Positions 1-8,179 of a DNA stretch of 64,000 nucleotides are shown piece after piece. Every line of letters starts with the position of its first letter. The first letter of the stretch is position 1. This stretch comes from Oceanospirillum sp048268485 (lineage in GTDB: Bacteria; Pseudomonadota; Gammaproteobacteria; Pseudomonadales; Halomonadaceae): assembly GCA_048268485.1 (NCBI GenBank), contig JBLWVL010000005.1, positions 68,656 to 132,655 on the forward strand. Reading direction: 5' to 3'. Below the pieces are notes generated by a model that had not been told where the DNA came from, ran no database searches, and saw only the letters and a program-made list of their open reading frames with translations. A program made the translations under genes and the position numbers.

Positions 1-982
1 GTACATCGTTCAGCTCCGTCAGCGACATGACAACACGATAATAGCGACGCATAAACTGCTCAACGGCTAAGCGCTCATCATTGTCAGCGTAACCAAAAAG
101 CTCTGCCAGGGTGCGCTGGTGATCAAACAGCAGACGGTCTTCTGCCCGTTTTGCCGTCATATGCAGAGCATAACGTACCTGCCAGAGAAAGGCTTGTCCC
201 TGCTCCATGATGCGGACTTCGGATTCAGTGAGGAAACCTTCCCGCATCAGGCCTTCCAGGGTATGGGTACCGAAATGACGTTTGGCGACCCAGCCAATCA
301 TCTGGATATCTCTTAAGCCGCCGGGTGATGACTTGATGTTAGGCTCAAGGTTATATTCGTTGTTGTCGTACTTGTAATGGCGTTTGATCTGTTCCTGCCA
401 CTTGGCCTCGAAGAACTCGCTGGTGCTCCACATGTGATCGGTGCCCAGGCGTTCGACCATCTCTTCACGCAGGCTATCGGGGCCGACAATAGTACGGTTT
501 TCCAGCAGGTTTGTGGCGACAGTGATATCTGCCTTGGCCTCCCGCTCGCAGTCGGAAAGGGAGCGGACGCTATGGCCGATATCCAGACTGATATCCCACA
601 TAAAAGTGATCAGGCGCTCAAGACTGTCCCGGTATGGGGTGTCGTCATCGTCACGCAGCAGGATCAGCAGATCAATATCGGAGTGAGGGTGCAGTTCTCC
701 GCGGCCATATCCACCCACTGCAAGCAGGCTGATATTATTATCCGGCCAGTCAAACTGCTCCCAGACCACGCTTAGTAGCTGATCCATAAACCAGGCTCGG
801 CCATGAATCAGGTCTCGGATATCAGCGCCATCTAAAAAGCGATGGTCTAGTGTATCCTGAACCCCCTGAATGGTTTGCTTAAAGAGGCTAATGGAGGATT
901 TTGCCTCGGCCAGCTGCTGTTTAAAGTTATGTTTGTTAAACAGTGATGGGTCTGGTTCAAACTCATAGGGTGTCAGGGGCAT
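1..982 (-). CDS. glnD: [Protein-PII] uridylyltransferase GlnD, N-terminal part (cut by window edge)
   Basis: The bifunctional uridylyltransferase/uridylyl-removing enzyme senses glutamine and modifies the PII proteins GlnB/GlnK, so it sits at the top of nitrogen control. Only the first ~327 codons are inside the window. Reading leftward, the protein begins MPLTPYEFEPDPSLF. It contains the nucleotidyltransferase signature GGYGRGELHPHSDIDLL (about 660-727), with the metal-binding DxD pair, and near the edge FMRRYYRVVMSLTELNDV, which matches the conserved helical part after the NTase domain. The HD and ACT domains must lie beyond position 1. The ATG at 982 is 15 bases after the map stop, so map and glnD are probably cotranscribed, a common gammaproteobacterial arrangement. 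Identity is very likely; the start rests on homology and position because the ribosome site is weak. Confidence 0.95.
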   Translation of the reverse strand, partial: MPLTPYEFEPDPSLFNKHNFKQQLAEAKSSISLFKQTIQGVQDTLDHRFLDGADIRDLIHGRAWFMDQLLSVVWEQFDWPDNNISLLAVGGYGRGELHPHSDIDLLILLRDDDDTPYRDSLERLITFMWDISLDIGHSVRSLSDCEREAKADITVATNLLENRTIVGPDSLREEMVERLGTDHMWSTSEFFEAKWQEQIKRHYKYDNNEYNLEPNIKSSPGGLRDIQMIGWVAKRHFGTHTLEGLMREGFLTESEVRIMEQGQAFLWQVRYALHMTAKRAEDRLLFDHQRTLAELFGYADNDERLAVEQFMRRYYRVVMSLTELNDV

Positions 983-997
983 GGGAGTGTCCGTATG

Positions 998-1771
998 TTA
1001 CAGATCAGTTTCTTCTTTTCTCAGCGTCAGGATTTCACAGCCATCCTTAGTAACCAGAATAGTGTGTTCGTACTGAGCGGATAAACTACGATCTTTTGTC
1101 ACTACAGTCCATTCGTCTTTCAGGGTTTTGCAGTGGCGTTTGCCGGCATTGATCATAGGTTCGATGGTGAACGTCATGCCTTCCTGTAAAACCATTCCGG
1201 TTCCTGCTTTACCATAGTGGACAACCTGTGGGTCCTCATGGAAGCCTTTGCCGATGCCGTGACCGCAATACTCACGAACAACAGAGAAGCCGCTGGATTC
1301 GGCATGTTTCTGGATAATTTCACCAATGTCTCCCAGTGTCGTGCCCGGCTTTACAATACGCAGGGCTTTATACAGGCACTCCTGAGTTACCTGGCATAAG
1401 CGACGGGCCTGAATTCTGGCTTCACCAATGATAAACATCTTACTGGTGTCGCCATGGTAGCCATCTTTAATCACAGTAATATCGATATTGATAATATCGC
1501 CGTTTTTCAGCACTTTACTGTCACTAGGAATGCCGTGGCAAATAACCTGATTCACTGAAGTGCAGATTGATTTGGGGAATCCATGGTAGTTAAGAGGGGC
1601 TGGGATGGCATCAAGGTCGTTTACAATATACTCATGGCAGATACGGTTCAGCTCTTCCGTGCTGACACCAGCTTTTACGTGAGGCTCGATCATCTCCAGA
1701 ACTTCTGCAGCCATGCGGCCAGCCACGCGCATTTTTTCGATCTCTTCGGGAGTTTTGATAAGTACAGTCAT
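998..1771 (-). CDS. map: Methionine aminopeptidase, type I
   Basis: This cytosolic metalloprotease removes the initiator methionine from nascent proteins. At 257 residues it has the usual length of a type Ia enzyme. The five metal ligands are all present at D97, D108, H171, E204 and E235, in the contexts INIDITV, YHGDTSK, GHGIGKG, FTIEPM and YEHTILV. It is transcribed divergently from rpsB, as in most gammaproteobacteria, and is followed after 15 bases by glnD. The ATG at 1771 gives the expected N-terminus (MTVLIKTPEEIEKM); there is no strong Shine-Dalgarno upstream of it. Confidence 0.98.
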   Translation of the reverse strand: MTVLIKTPEEIEKMRVAGRMAAEVLEMIEPHVKAGVSTEELNRICHEYIVNDLDAIPAPLNYHGFPKSICTSVNQVICHGIPSDSKVLKNGDIINIDITVIKDGYHGDTSKMFIIGEARIQARRLCQVTQECLYKALRIVKPGTTLGDIGEIIQKHAESSGFSVVREYCGHGIGKGFHEDPQVVHYGKAGTGMVLQEGMTFTIEPMINAGKRHCKTLKDEWTVVTKDRSLSAQYEHTILVTKDGCEILTLRKEETDL

Positions 1772-1946
1772 ATCGAATCTATTTCAGCCATCTTTTTGGA
1801 TAAATAATAGTTTGAAATGGTAACGCTTATTGTTGTGCGGTGGGAGTGGCTGACCGGGATAAAATTAAAAAATCGACTCTTTTTATCGGAAATAAATTCA
1901 TAACCTGTTTTTACCGGCATAAAAAAGAGTAATTCAGTCAGATTTC

Positions 1947-1984
1947 TTTCTATTGGTTTTGTTTTATGGTATAAAGCCGCGCGC
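1947..1984 (+). promoter_or_regulatory. Probable sigma-70 promoter of rpsB
   Basis: A TATAAA -10 box at 1970-1975 is followed immediately by the GC-rich stretch GCCGCGCGC, the discriminator type typical of stringently controlled ribosomal promoters. The -35 is weak: TTTCTA at 1947-1952 with a 17-base spacer. It lies in the 432-base gap between the divergent map and rpsB genes, and transcription would begin near 1981. The growth-rate control is inferred from the discriminator only. Confidence 0.5.
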
Positions 1985-2203
1985 TTATATGCAAATCGTG
2001 TCTCATCAGCCCTCGTTACTGGTTTGAAAGTACCTGAGTGGTAAATGCTGCACCTTTGTTTGTGACGCACATATTTTATCTAAAACGACACACACACACC
2101 GGCACGTAGTTCTGGGTGCTCTGATGAAGTCAACAATAGGTTGTTCTGACGGGTTGGATTATGGGGTGTGTGGAGGTTTAACCCTAAATTTCTAGGAGTC
2201 AAA
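1981..2203 (+). promoter_or_regulatory. Long rpsB mRNA leader
   Basis: About 220 bases separate the predicted rpsB start site from its ATG. In enterobacteria the rpsB leader is the target of S2 autorepression of rpsB-tsf, so this leader may do the same. I did not establish a secondary structure, so the function is inferred from position and length. The leader ends in a strong TAGGAG at 2193-2198. Confidence 0.35.
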
Positions 2204-2935
2204 ATGTCTCAAGTTTCTATGCGTGATCTGCTGAAAGCAGGTGCTCACTTCGGTCACCAGACCCGTTACTGGAACCCGAAAATGTCTAAGTTCATTTTCG
2301 GTGCCCGCAACAAGATTCATATCATCAACCTGGAGCACACTGTTCCTGCGATGAATGAAGCACTATCTTTTGTTGAAAAACTGGCTTCCAGCAAAAACAA
2401 AGTACTGTTTGTTGGTACTAAGCGTGCTGCAAGCAAAGTGATCAAAGAAGAAGCATCCCGCGCGAGCATGCCATACGTTAACCACCGCTGGTTGGGTGGT
2501 ATGCTGACTAACTACAAGACGATTCGTCAGTCTATCCGTCGCTTCCGTGATCTGGAGTCGATGCAGAATGATGGTACGTTCGAAAAGCTGACCAAAAAAG
2601 AAGTGCTGATGAATCAGCGCGAAATGGCTAAGCTTGAGCGTTCTATCGGCGGTATTAAAGATATGGGTGGTCTGCCGGACGCTCTGTTCGTTATCGACGT
2701 TGACCACGAGCGCATCGCGATCAATGAAGCGAACAAACTGGGTATCCCTGTTATCGGTATCGTTGATACTAACAGCAACCCAGATGGTGTTGACTATGTC
2801 GTTCCAGGTAACGACGATGCAATCCGTGCGATTCAGATCTATGCACAGGGTGTTGCCAATGCTTGCCTGAAAGGCAAAGAAGGCAGTGCGTCTGAAGGCG
2901 AATTCGTAGAAGTTAGCGAAGCGCCTGCAGAGTAA
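2204..2935 (+). CDS. rpsB: 30S ribosomal protein S2
   Basis: S2 is a structural protein of the small subunit that helps recruit S1. The protein (243 residues) starts MSQVSMRDLLKAGAHFGHQT and contains the S2 signatures HRWLGGMLTN and PDALFVIDVDHE. The ATG at 2204 is preferred over the in-frame ATG at 2168 because TAGGAG (2193-2198) lies 5 bases before it and the homologous N-terminus begins there. It forms the conserved rpsB-tsf pair, with an intrinsic terminator-like hairpin between them. The C-terminal ~15 residues are acidic and variable. Confidence 0.99.
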   Translation: MSQVSMRDLLKAGAHFGHQTRYWNPKMSKFIFGARNKIHIINLEHTVPAMNEALSFVEKLASSKNKVLFVGTKRAASKVIKEEASRASMPYVNHRWLGGMLTNYKTIRQSIRRFRDLESMQNDGTFEKLTKKEVLMNQREMAKLERSIGGIKDMGGLPDALFVIDVDHERIAINEANKLGIPVIGIVDTNSNPDGVDYVVPGNDDAIRAIQIYAQGVANACLKGKEGSASEGEFVEVSEAPAE

Positions 2936-3011
2936 TTGAGTGTGTCGGCTCTTTTTTATGAGTCGTCATATTCTGCTGTTAAATTTAACAGCGGCGACAG
3001 TTAACTCTGCA

Positions 3012-3034
3012 AAGGGGGCGTAAGCCCCCTTTTG
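3012..3034 (+). terminator. Terminator/attenuator hairpin between rpsB and tsf
   Basis: AAGGGGGC and GCCCCCTT form a perfect 8-base stem around a GTAA loop, followed by a short T-run. In E. coli a partial terminator at the same place makes rpsB transcript more abundant than tsf; the same role is inferred here. Confidence 0.75.
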
Positions 3035-3074
3035 CAACCCCGGTTTTTCATATCAGATCAAGAGGTTATTCATC

Positions 3075-3938
3075 ATGGCTGCAATCAGCGCATCTATGGT
3101 TAAAGAGCTGCGTGAGCGTACTGGCTTAGGCATGCTGGAGTGCAAAGGCGCTCTGAAAGAAACAGGCGGCGATATCGAGCTGGCAATTGAAAATCTGCGT
3201 AAATCCAGTGGTATGAAGGCAGCTAAAAAAGCCAGCCGTGTTGCTGCAGATGGCGCAGTTGCGACTAAAGTCGCTGAAGATGGCAGCTACGGTATTGTTC
3301 TGGAAGTTAACTCCGAGACTGATTTTGTGGCTCGTGACGATAACTTTAAAGGCTTTGTTCAGTCTGTTGCGGACAAAGTTTTTGAAACCAAACAGACTGA
3401 CGTAGCTAGTGTAATGGCTGGTGATTTGGAAGCAGCGCGTGAAGCTCTGGTTCAGAAAATTGGTGAAAACATTACAGTACGTCGTGCGGCAATCGTAGAA
3501 GCACCTGCTGGTGGTATCGTTGGTGAGTACGTACATGGCGGCCGTATTGGCGTTCTGTCTGTACTGACTGGTGCTAATGCAGATGTAGCTAAAGATGTTG
3601 CTATGCACACTGCAGCTGTTAATCCTCGTGTTGCTCGTCCTGAAGATATGCCAGAAGCTGAACTTCAGAAAGAGAAAGAGATCATCATGGCGCAACCTGA
3701 TATGGAAGGTAAGCCTGAAGAGATCAAAGAGAAGATGGCTGTTGGTCGTGTTAAGAAGTTCCTGGCTGAGAACAGCCTGGTGGAACAAGCTTTCGTTAAA
3801 GATCCTTCTGTGACTGTTGGTGCTTTCGTTAAAGATAACGGTGGCGAAGTACAGTCTTTCATCCGTTTCGAAGTGGGTGAAGGTATCGAGAAAGTTGAAG
3901 AAGACTTCGCTGAAGAAGTGCGTAAGCAACTGGCTTAA
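3075..3938 (+). CDS. tsf: Translation elongation factor Ts
   Basis: EF-Ts is the cytosolic nucleotide-exchange factor that releases GDP from EF-Tu. The 287-residue protein has the N-terminal UBA-like segment with the family signature VKELRERTGLGMLECKGAL (about residues 9-27), followed by the core with the conserved NSETDFVAR (about 79-87), which contacts EF-Tu. Length is normal for gammaproteobacteria. The ATG follows AGAGG at 3061-3065. The gene is coupled to rpsB upstream and followed by a long stem-loop before pyrH. Confidence 0.99.
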   Translation: MAAISASMVKELRERTGLGMLECKGALKETGGDIELAIENLRKSSGMKAAKKASRVAADGAVATKVAEDGSYGIVLEVNSETDFVARDDNFKGFVQSVADKVFETKQTDVASVMAGDLEAAREALVQKIGENITVRRAAIVEAPAGGIVGEYVHGGRIGVLSVLTGANADVAKDVAMHTAAVNPRVARPEDMPEAELQKEKEIIMAQPDMEGKPEEIKEKMAVGRVKKFLAENSLVEQAFVKDPSVTVGAFVKDNGGEVQSFIRFEVGEGIEKVEEDFAEEVRKQLA

Positions 3939-3959
3939 TTCGCATTTCTGATGTAATAC

Positions 3960-3995
3960 AATGGCGTGTGTAGCGAAAGCTGCACGCGCCATTGT
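3960..3995 (+). other. Long stem-loop with GAAA tetraloop between tsf and pyrH
   Basis: AATGGCGTGTG at about 3960-3970 pairs with CACGCGCCATT, allowing one G-U pair. The stem continues through AGC/GCT to a GAAA loop, giving roughly 14 pairs. No T-run follows, so an mRNA processing or stability element is as likely as a terminator. The structure is seen directly; the role is inferred. Confidence 0.55.
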
Positions 3996-4045
3996 GCGAT
4001 CTGCCCCCCTGTTTTATAGACCTTTTCTTGCCGGAGACTGACCAG

Positions 4046-4771
4046 ATGCCAGTAAATGAAAAACCCTCCCAGTACAAACGTATTCTTTTAAAGCTTAGCG
4101 GCGAAGCCCTGATGGGTGAGCAGAACTTCGGCATTGATCCTACGGTTCTGAATCGTATGGCACTGGAGATTGGTCAGCTGGTAGGTATCGGTGTTCAGGT
4201 TGGTTTGGTGATTGGTGGCGGCAACCTGTTCCGGGGTGCAGCACTGAGTCAGGCAGGGCTGGATCGTGTGACGGGCGACCATATGGGGATGTTGGCGACC
4301 GTGATGAACGGTTTGGCGATGCGGGATGCGCTTGAACGCGCTAATATCCGGACTCGCGTAATGTCAGCGATTCCGATGAGCGGTGTGGTTGAGCATTATG
4401 ATCGTCGTAGCGCTATCCGTTATCTGAATACCGGAGATGTGGTAATCTTTAGTGCCGGAACCGGCAACCCGTTTTTTACCACAGATTCAGCCGCCTGCCT
4501 GCGTGGCATTGAAGTTGATGCTGATGTCGTTATCAAAGCGACGAAAGTGGACGGGGTTTATGATAAAGATCCGGTAAAATTCTCCGATGCGGTGAAGTAC
4601 GATCACCTGGGTTATGACAGCGTTCTTGAACAGAAGCTTGAGGTGATGGATCTCACCGCTATCTGCCTGGTACGAGACCATAATAAACCGGTTCGTGTAT
4701 TTGATATGAATAAACCTGGCGCGCTGCTGAACCTGGTAGTAGGTGGCGACGAAGGAACACTAATTGACTGA
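4046..4771 (+). CDS. pyrH: Uridylate kinase (UMP kinase)
   Basis: PyrH phosphorylates UMP to UDP, an essential pyrimidine step allosterically controlled by GTP and UTP. The 241-residue protein belongs to the amino-acid-kinase fold: KRILLKLSGEALMG near the N-terminus, the glycine-rich LVIGGGNLFRG loop, and DHMGMLATVMNGLAM, typical of bacterial UMP kinases. The ATG at 4046 has GGAG at 4033-4036. An in-frame start at 3992 would lie inside the preceding stem-loop region and has no support. It is followed after 10 bases by frr, in the conserved tsf-pyrH-frr order. Confidence 0.98.
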   Translation: MPVNEKPSQYKRILLKLSGEALMGEQNFGIDPTVLNRMALEIGQLVGIGVQVGLVIGGGNLFRGAALSQAGLDRVTGDHMGMLATVMNGLAMRDALERANIRTRVMSAIPMSGVVEHYDRRSAIRYLNTGDVVIFSAGTGNPFFTTDSAACLRGIEVDADVVIKATKVDGVYDKDPVKFSDAVKYDHLGYDSVLEQKLEVMDLTAICLVRDHNKPVRVFDMNKPGALLNLVVGGDEGTLID

Positions 4772-4781
4772 GGAAACTTCC

Positions 4782-5339
4782 GTGATCAACGAAATTAAGA
4801 CTGACGCAGAACAGCGGATGAAAAAAAGCCTGGAGTCTCTGACCACGGCTTTTGCAAAAATTCGCACAGGCCGCGCGCATCCAAGTATTCTGGATGGTGT
4901 ATCTGTTGATTATTATGGCACTCCAACGCCGCTGAGTCAGGTTGCTAATGTTAATGTCGAAGATGCCCGTACTCTGAGCATTCAGCCTTGGGAGCGTTCC
5001 ATGGTTCAGGCCATTGAAAAGGCGATTATGACATCCGACCTGGGGTTGAACCCAAGTACAGCTGGTACTGTGATTCGTGTCCCTATGCCGGCCCTGACTG
5101 AAGAAACCCGTAAGAACTTTATTCGCCAGGCCCGCTCTGAGGCGGAAAACGGGAAAATTGCGATTCGCAATATCCGCCGTGATGCTAATGGCTCTGTAAA
5201 AGATCTTCTGAAAGAGAAGGAGATTACAGAGGATGAAGAGCGTCGCGCAGAAGACGATATTCAGAAGCTGACTGATAAATATGTTGCTGAGGCTGATACG
5301 CTTCTGGCTGCTAAAGAAAAAGACCTGATGCAGGTCTGA
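4782..5339 (+). CDS. frr: Ribosome recycling factor
   Basis: RRF works with EF-G to split the post-termination ribosome. Starting at GTG 4782, the protein is 185 residues, the same as E. coli RRF, and begins (M)INEIKTDAEQRM. GAGGA at 4770-4774 lies 7 bases upstream of this GTG, which settles the start. The family signature IRTGRAHPSILDGV is near residue 30, and the coiled-coil three-helix bundle is evident in the C-terminal half. The gap after pyrH is 10 bases, so the two are probably translationally linked. Confidence 0.98.
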   Translation: MINEIKTDAEQRMKKSLESLTTAFAKIRTGRAHPSILDGVSVDYYGTPTPLSQVANVNVEDARTLSIQPWERSMVQAIEKAIMTSDLGLNPSTAGTVIRVPMPALTEETRKNFIRQARSEAENGKIAIRNIRRDANGSVKDLLKEKEITEDEERRAEDDIQKLTDKYVAEADTLLAAKEKDLMQV

Positions 5340-5348
5340 TTTTCCTCC

Positions 5349-5371
5349 GCACCCGCCGTTCAGGCGGGTGC
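5349..5371 (+). other. Stem-loop between frr and uppS
   Basis: GCACCCGCC and GGCGGGTGC form a strong 9-base stem with a short loop. There is no following T-run, so it could be a weak terminator, a pause site or an RNA-stability element. Confidence 0.5.
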
Positions 5372-5388
5372 CACTGTGTTGCCTATTC

Positions 5389-6135
5389 ATGGATTCAAAA
5401 AAGCAGAAAAATATTCCCCGTCATATCGCTATTATTATGGACGGTAATAACCGTTGGGCTAAAAAGCGCTTTCTTCCGGGGGTTGCCGGACATAAAGCGG
5501 GTGCTGATGCCGTTCGGGCCGTAATCCGAGGCTGTGTGGACCAGGGTGTTGAGGTTTTGACCCTGTTTGCTTTCAGTAGCGAAAACTGGCGGCGTCCGCA
5601 AAAAGAAGTTAATGCTCTGATGGATCTGTTTCTCGTGTCTCTGCGACGTGAGGTCAGGAAACTGCACAAGTATGATATTCGATTGCGTATTATTGGTGAT
5701 AAGTCTGGTTTTTCGGATGATATTCAGCAGGCGATTGAAGAGGCCGAAACTCTGACTGAGGGTAATAATGGCCTGCAGTTGAATATTGCAGCTAATTATG
5801 GTGGTCGCTGGGATATCGTGCATACTGCACAGCAGTTAGCACGGCAGGTGGCAGAGGGCTTATTAAAGCCTGAAGACATTACTGAGCAACGGTTTAATCA
5901 AGCAATTTCGCTTGGGGATCTGCCTGCGCCGGATTTGTGTATCCGCACTGCTGGCGAACAACGGATCAGTAACTATCTGCTATGGCAGTTTGCTTATAGT
6001 GAGTTTTATTACAGTCCACTCCTGTGGCCTGATTTTAAAGAAAAAGCATTAGCTGAAGCCATTGAAGATTTTGCCGGACGGCAACGACGGTTTGGCAAAA
6101 CCAGTGAACAAATAGAAGGGAAAGCCGATGCTTAA
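5389..6135 (+). CDS. uppS: Undecaprenyl-diphosphate synthase (cis-prenyltransferase)
   Basis: UppS condenses eight isopentenyl diphosphates onto farnesyl diphosphate to give the C55 lipid carrier for peptidoglycan, O-antigen and other glycans. The 248-residue protein shows PRHIAIIMDGNNRWAKKR with the catalytic Asp of MDGN, the FSSENWRRP motif, and the RTAGEQRISNYLLWQ block near the C-terminus. The ATG at 5389 was chosen because upstream in-frame codons fall inside the hairpin; the Shine-Dalgarno is weak. The last 8 bases overlap the start of cdsA, which implies translational coupling. Confidence 0.97.
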   Translation: MDSKKQKNIPRHIAIIMDGNNRWAKKRFLPGVAGHKAGADAVRAVIRGCVDQGVEVLTLFAFSSENWRRPQKEVNALMDLFLVSLRREVRKLHKYDIRLRIIGDKSGFSDDIQQAIEEAETLTEGNNGLQLNIAANYGGRWDIVHTAQQLARQVAEGLLKPEDITEQRFNQAISLGDLPAPDLCIRTAGEQRISNYLLWQFAYSEFYYSPLLWPDFKEKALAEAIEDFAGRQRRFGKTSEQIEGKADA

Positions 6136-6943
6136 GCAGCGTGTATTCACCGCTTTAATTATGGCGCCGGTTGCGCTGTGGGGGCTTTTTGGCCTGTCTG
6201 TTGATTACTATATTCTTTTTGTCTCTGCCATTGTTCTGGTTGCCAGTTGGGAATGGTCTAACCTCTCAGGTGTTTCAAGATCCGGTAGCCTTATCTACCC
6301 CCTGACTATGGCTTTATTGCTTCTTGTTCTTAACGATATCCGCTCTGAAAAACTCGGCCAGTTGATTTTATATAGTGCTGCTGCAGCCTGGTTAGCTGCG
6401 CTCTGGTTTGTGGTTCAGTATCCGAAGAAAAGTATTTGGAAGTCTACCCCGGCCCGATTATTGATTGGCTTTGCTGTGCTGATACCTTGCTGGGTTGGTT
6501 TTGTAGAGTTACGCACTAGTTTTTGGCTGGGAAAAGAAGCTTTACTTTATATCTTGTTGTTGGTCTGGTGTGCAGATATTGGCGCTTATTTTGCCGGCCG
6601 CCGTTTTGGTAAAGCCAAGCTGGCACCTAAAGTCAGTCCCGGAAAGTCCTGGGCAGGTGTTTATGGCGGCCTCATCGCAACAGCTATCCTTGCGGTTGCT
6701 TGCGCTTGGTACTGGGGCTTTAATCAGAAAGAGATGTTGCTTCTTTTGGGTATAACTTTATTGGTAACTGGAGTATCTGTTCTTGGTGACTTGTTTGAGA
6801 GCATGGTAAAGCGCCATCAGGGAATGAAAGACAGTAGTCAATTGTTACCGGGTCATGGTGGTGTGATGGATCGTATTGATAGTTTGACGGCAGCTGTACC
6901 TGTCTTTGTTCTGAGCCTTAAGCTGACTGGATTGAGTTTATGA
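6128..6943 (+). CDS. cdsA: Phosphatidate cytidylyltransferase
   Basis: CdsA makes CDP-diacylglycerol from phosphatidic acid and CTP, the precursor of all major phospholipids. It is a polytopic inner-membrane protein of 271 residues; hydrophobic segments run through most of its length. The C-terminal signature KVSPGKSWAGVYGG followed later by DLFESMVKRHQGMKDSSQLL is diagnostic of the family, as is the late MDRIDS motif. It overlaps uppS by 8 bases and dxr by 4 (ATGA), so uppS-cdsA-dxr is a tight translational unit, in the Pseudomonas order rather than that of E. coli. Confidence 0.97.
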   Translation: MLKQRVFTALIMAPVALWGLFGLSVDYYILFVSAIVLVASWEWSNLSGVSRSGSLIYPLTMALLLLVLNDIRSEKLGQLILYSAAAAWLAALWFVVQYPKKSIWKSTPARLLIGFAVLIPCWVGFVELRTSFWLGKEALLYILLLVWCADIGAYFAGRRFGKAKLAPKVSPGKSWAGVYGGLIATAILAVACAWYWGFNQKEMLLLLGITLLVTGVSVLGDLFESMVKRHQGMKDSSQLLPGHGGVMDRIDSLTAAVPVFVLSLKLTGLSL

Positions 6944-8160
6944 GTCAGGGAAAACCGCAGAATATTACACTATTAGGTGGCACGGGCTCCATCGGTGGCA
7001 GCACTCTTGATATTGTCGCCCGCTATCCGGATCTATATCGCTTATATGCCGTTTCCGGCTATCAGAGGGTTCATGAGCTGGCTGAAATCTGTCGCCAGTT
7101 TGAACCTGTGTTTGCGGTGGTTCCCGATCAGGCTACTGCTGACCGGTTAGAAGCAGATATTGAGGGTTTGGGTACAGCTGTTTTAGTGGGGAGCGGTGCT
7201 CTGGAGGAGATCGCAGCTTCAGAGTCGGTTGATATTGTGGTTGCTGCAATTGTGGGTGCCGCAGGCCTTCTGCCAGCGCTTGCGGCGGTGAAAGCAGGTA
7301 AGCGTATTCTTCTGGCGAATAAAGAAGCGCTGGTGATGTCCGGTCAGCTGTTTATGGATGAGGTTAGGCGATCCGGTGCAGAGCTTTTGCCGATTGATAG
7401 CGAGCACAATGCTATTTTTCAGTGCCTCCCTGCCTTGGGGACCTGCTTTGATGATTCCTCTCTGCCTGCGTCAGGTGTGCGCCAGATTCTGCTGACTGCA
7501 TCCGGAGGCCCGTTCAGAGGCTATAGCCCGGATCAGCTCGCTGGAGTAACTCCGGAGCAGGCAGTGGCACATCCCAACTGGTCCATGGGGCAAAAGATTT
7601 CTGTAGATTCTGCCAGCCTGATGAACAAAGGGCTTGAGTTGATAGAAGCTTGCTGGTTGTTTTCGGTTCAACCGGAAGCGATTCAGGTGGTGGTTCATCC
7701 GCAGAGTATTATTCATTCCATGGTTGCTTATAACGATGGCTCTGTGATTGCTCAAATGGGTAATCCGGATATGCGAACACCAATTGCTTATGGCCTGGCC
7801 TGGCCGAGCCGAATTGATGCGGGTGTAAAGCCTTTGGATCTGTTTCAGGTGGCACGACTTGATTTTGAGCCTGCCGATGAAGTGGCATTCCCCTGCCTTG
7901 CATTAGCCCGGCAAGCCTTTTATCTGGGCGGTACGGCTCCTGCAATATTAAATGCGGCGAATGAAGTTGCCGTTCAGGCATTTCTTGATAGGCGTATTGG
8001 CTTTGAACAGATTCCAGAGTTATGTCGCTATGCTCTGGATTGCCTGCCGGTGGAGCCAGCCACGTCATTGGACGTTATTCTGGCCAGTGATTGTAAAGCC
8101 CGGGAAATTTGTCAGCGCTATCTTGAACATTTATCGATGCATCGCATCAAAGCGCAGTGA
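6940..8160 (+). CDS. dxr: 1-deoxy-D-xylulose-5-phosphate reductoisomerase
   Basis: Dxr (IspC) is the second enzyme of the MEP isoprenoid pathway, converting DXP to MEP with NADPH. The 406-residue protein has the N-terminal dinucleotide motif LLGGTGSIGGSTLDI, the metal-binding stretch LLPIDSEHNAIFQCL, and SLMNKGLELIEACWLF in the catalytic domain. The start overlaps the cdsA stop (ATGA). With ispD and ispF further downstream, this window supplies three MEP-pathway enzymes, while the isoprenoid consumer uppS is in the same operon. Confidence 0.98.
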   Translation: MSQGKPQNITLLGGTGSIGGSTLDIVARYPDLYRLYAVSGYQRVHELAEICRQFEPVFAVVPDQATADRLEADIEGLGTAVLVGSGALEEIAASESVDIVVAAIVGAAGLLPALAAVKAGKRILLANKEALVMSGQLFMDEVRRSGAELLPIDSEHNAIFQCLPALGTCFDDSSLPASGVRQILLTASGGPFRGYSPDQLAGVTPEQAVAHPNWSMGQKISVDSASLMNKGLELIEACWLFSVQPEAIQVVVHPQSIIHSMVAYNDGSVIAQMGNPDMRTPIAYGLAWPSRIDAGVKPLDLFQVARLDFEPADEVAFPCLALARQAFYLGGTAPAILNAANEVAVQAFLDRRIGFEQIPELCRYALDCLPVEPATSLDVILASDCKAREICQRYLEHLSMHRIKAQ

Positions 8161-8179
8161 AGATTAACGGAGAGCGTGC

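Noticed and set aside
119..775. Plus-strand open frames at the left edge
   Set aside because: They are antisense to glnD, whose conserved motifs are continuous on the minus strand.
3126..3992. Long open frame on the minus strand opposite tsf
   Set aside because: It lies wholly against a highly expressed conserved gene, has no ribosome site or homology, and its odd composition reflects the codon use of tsf.
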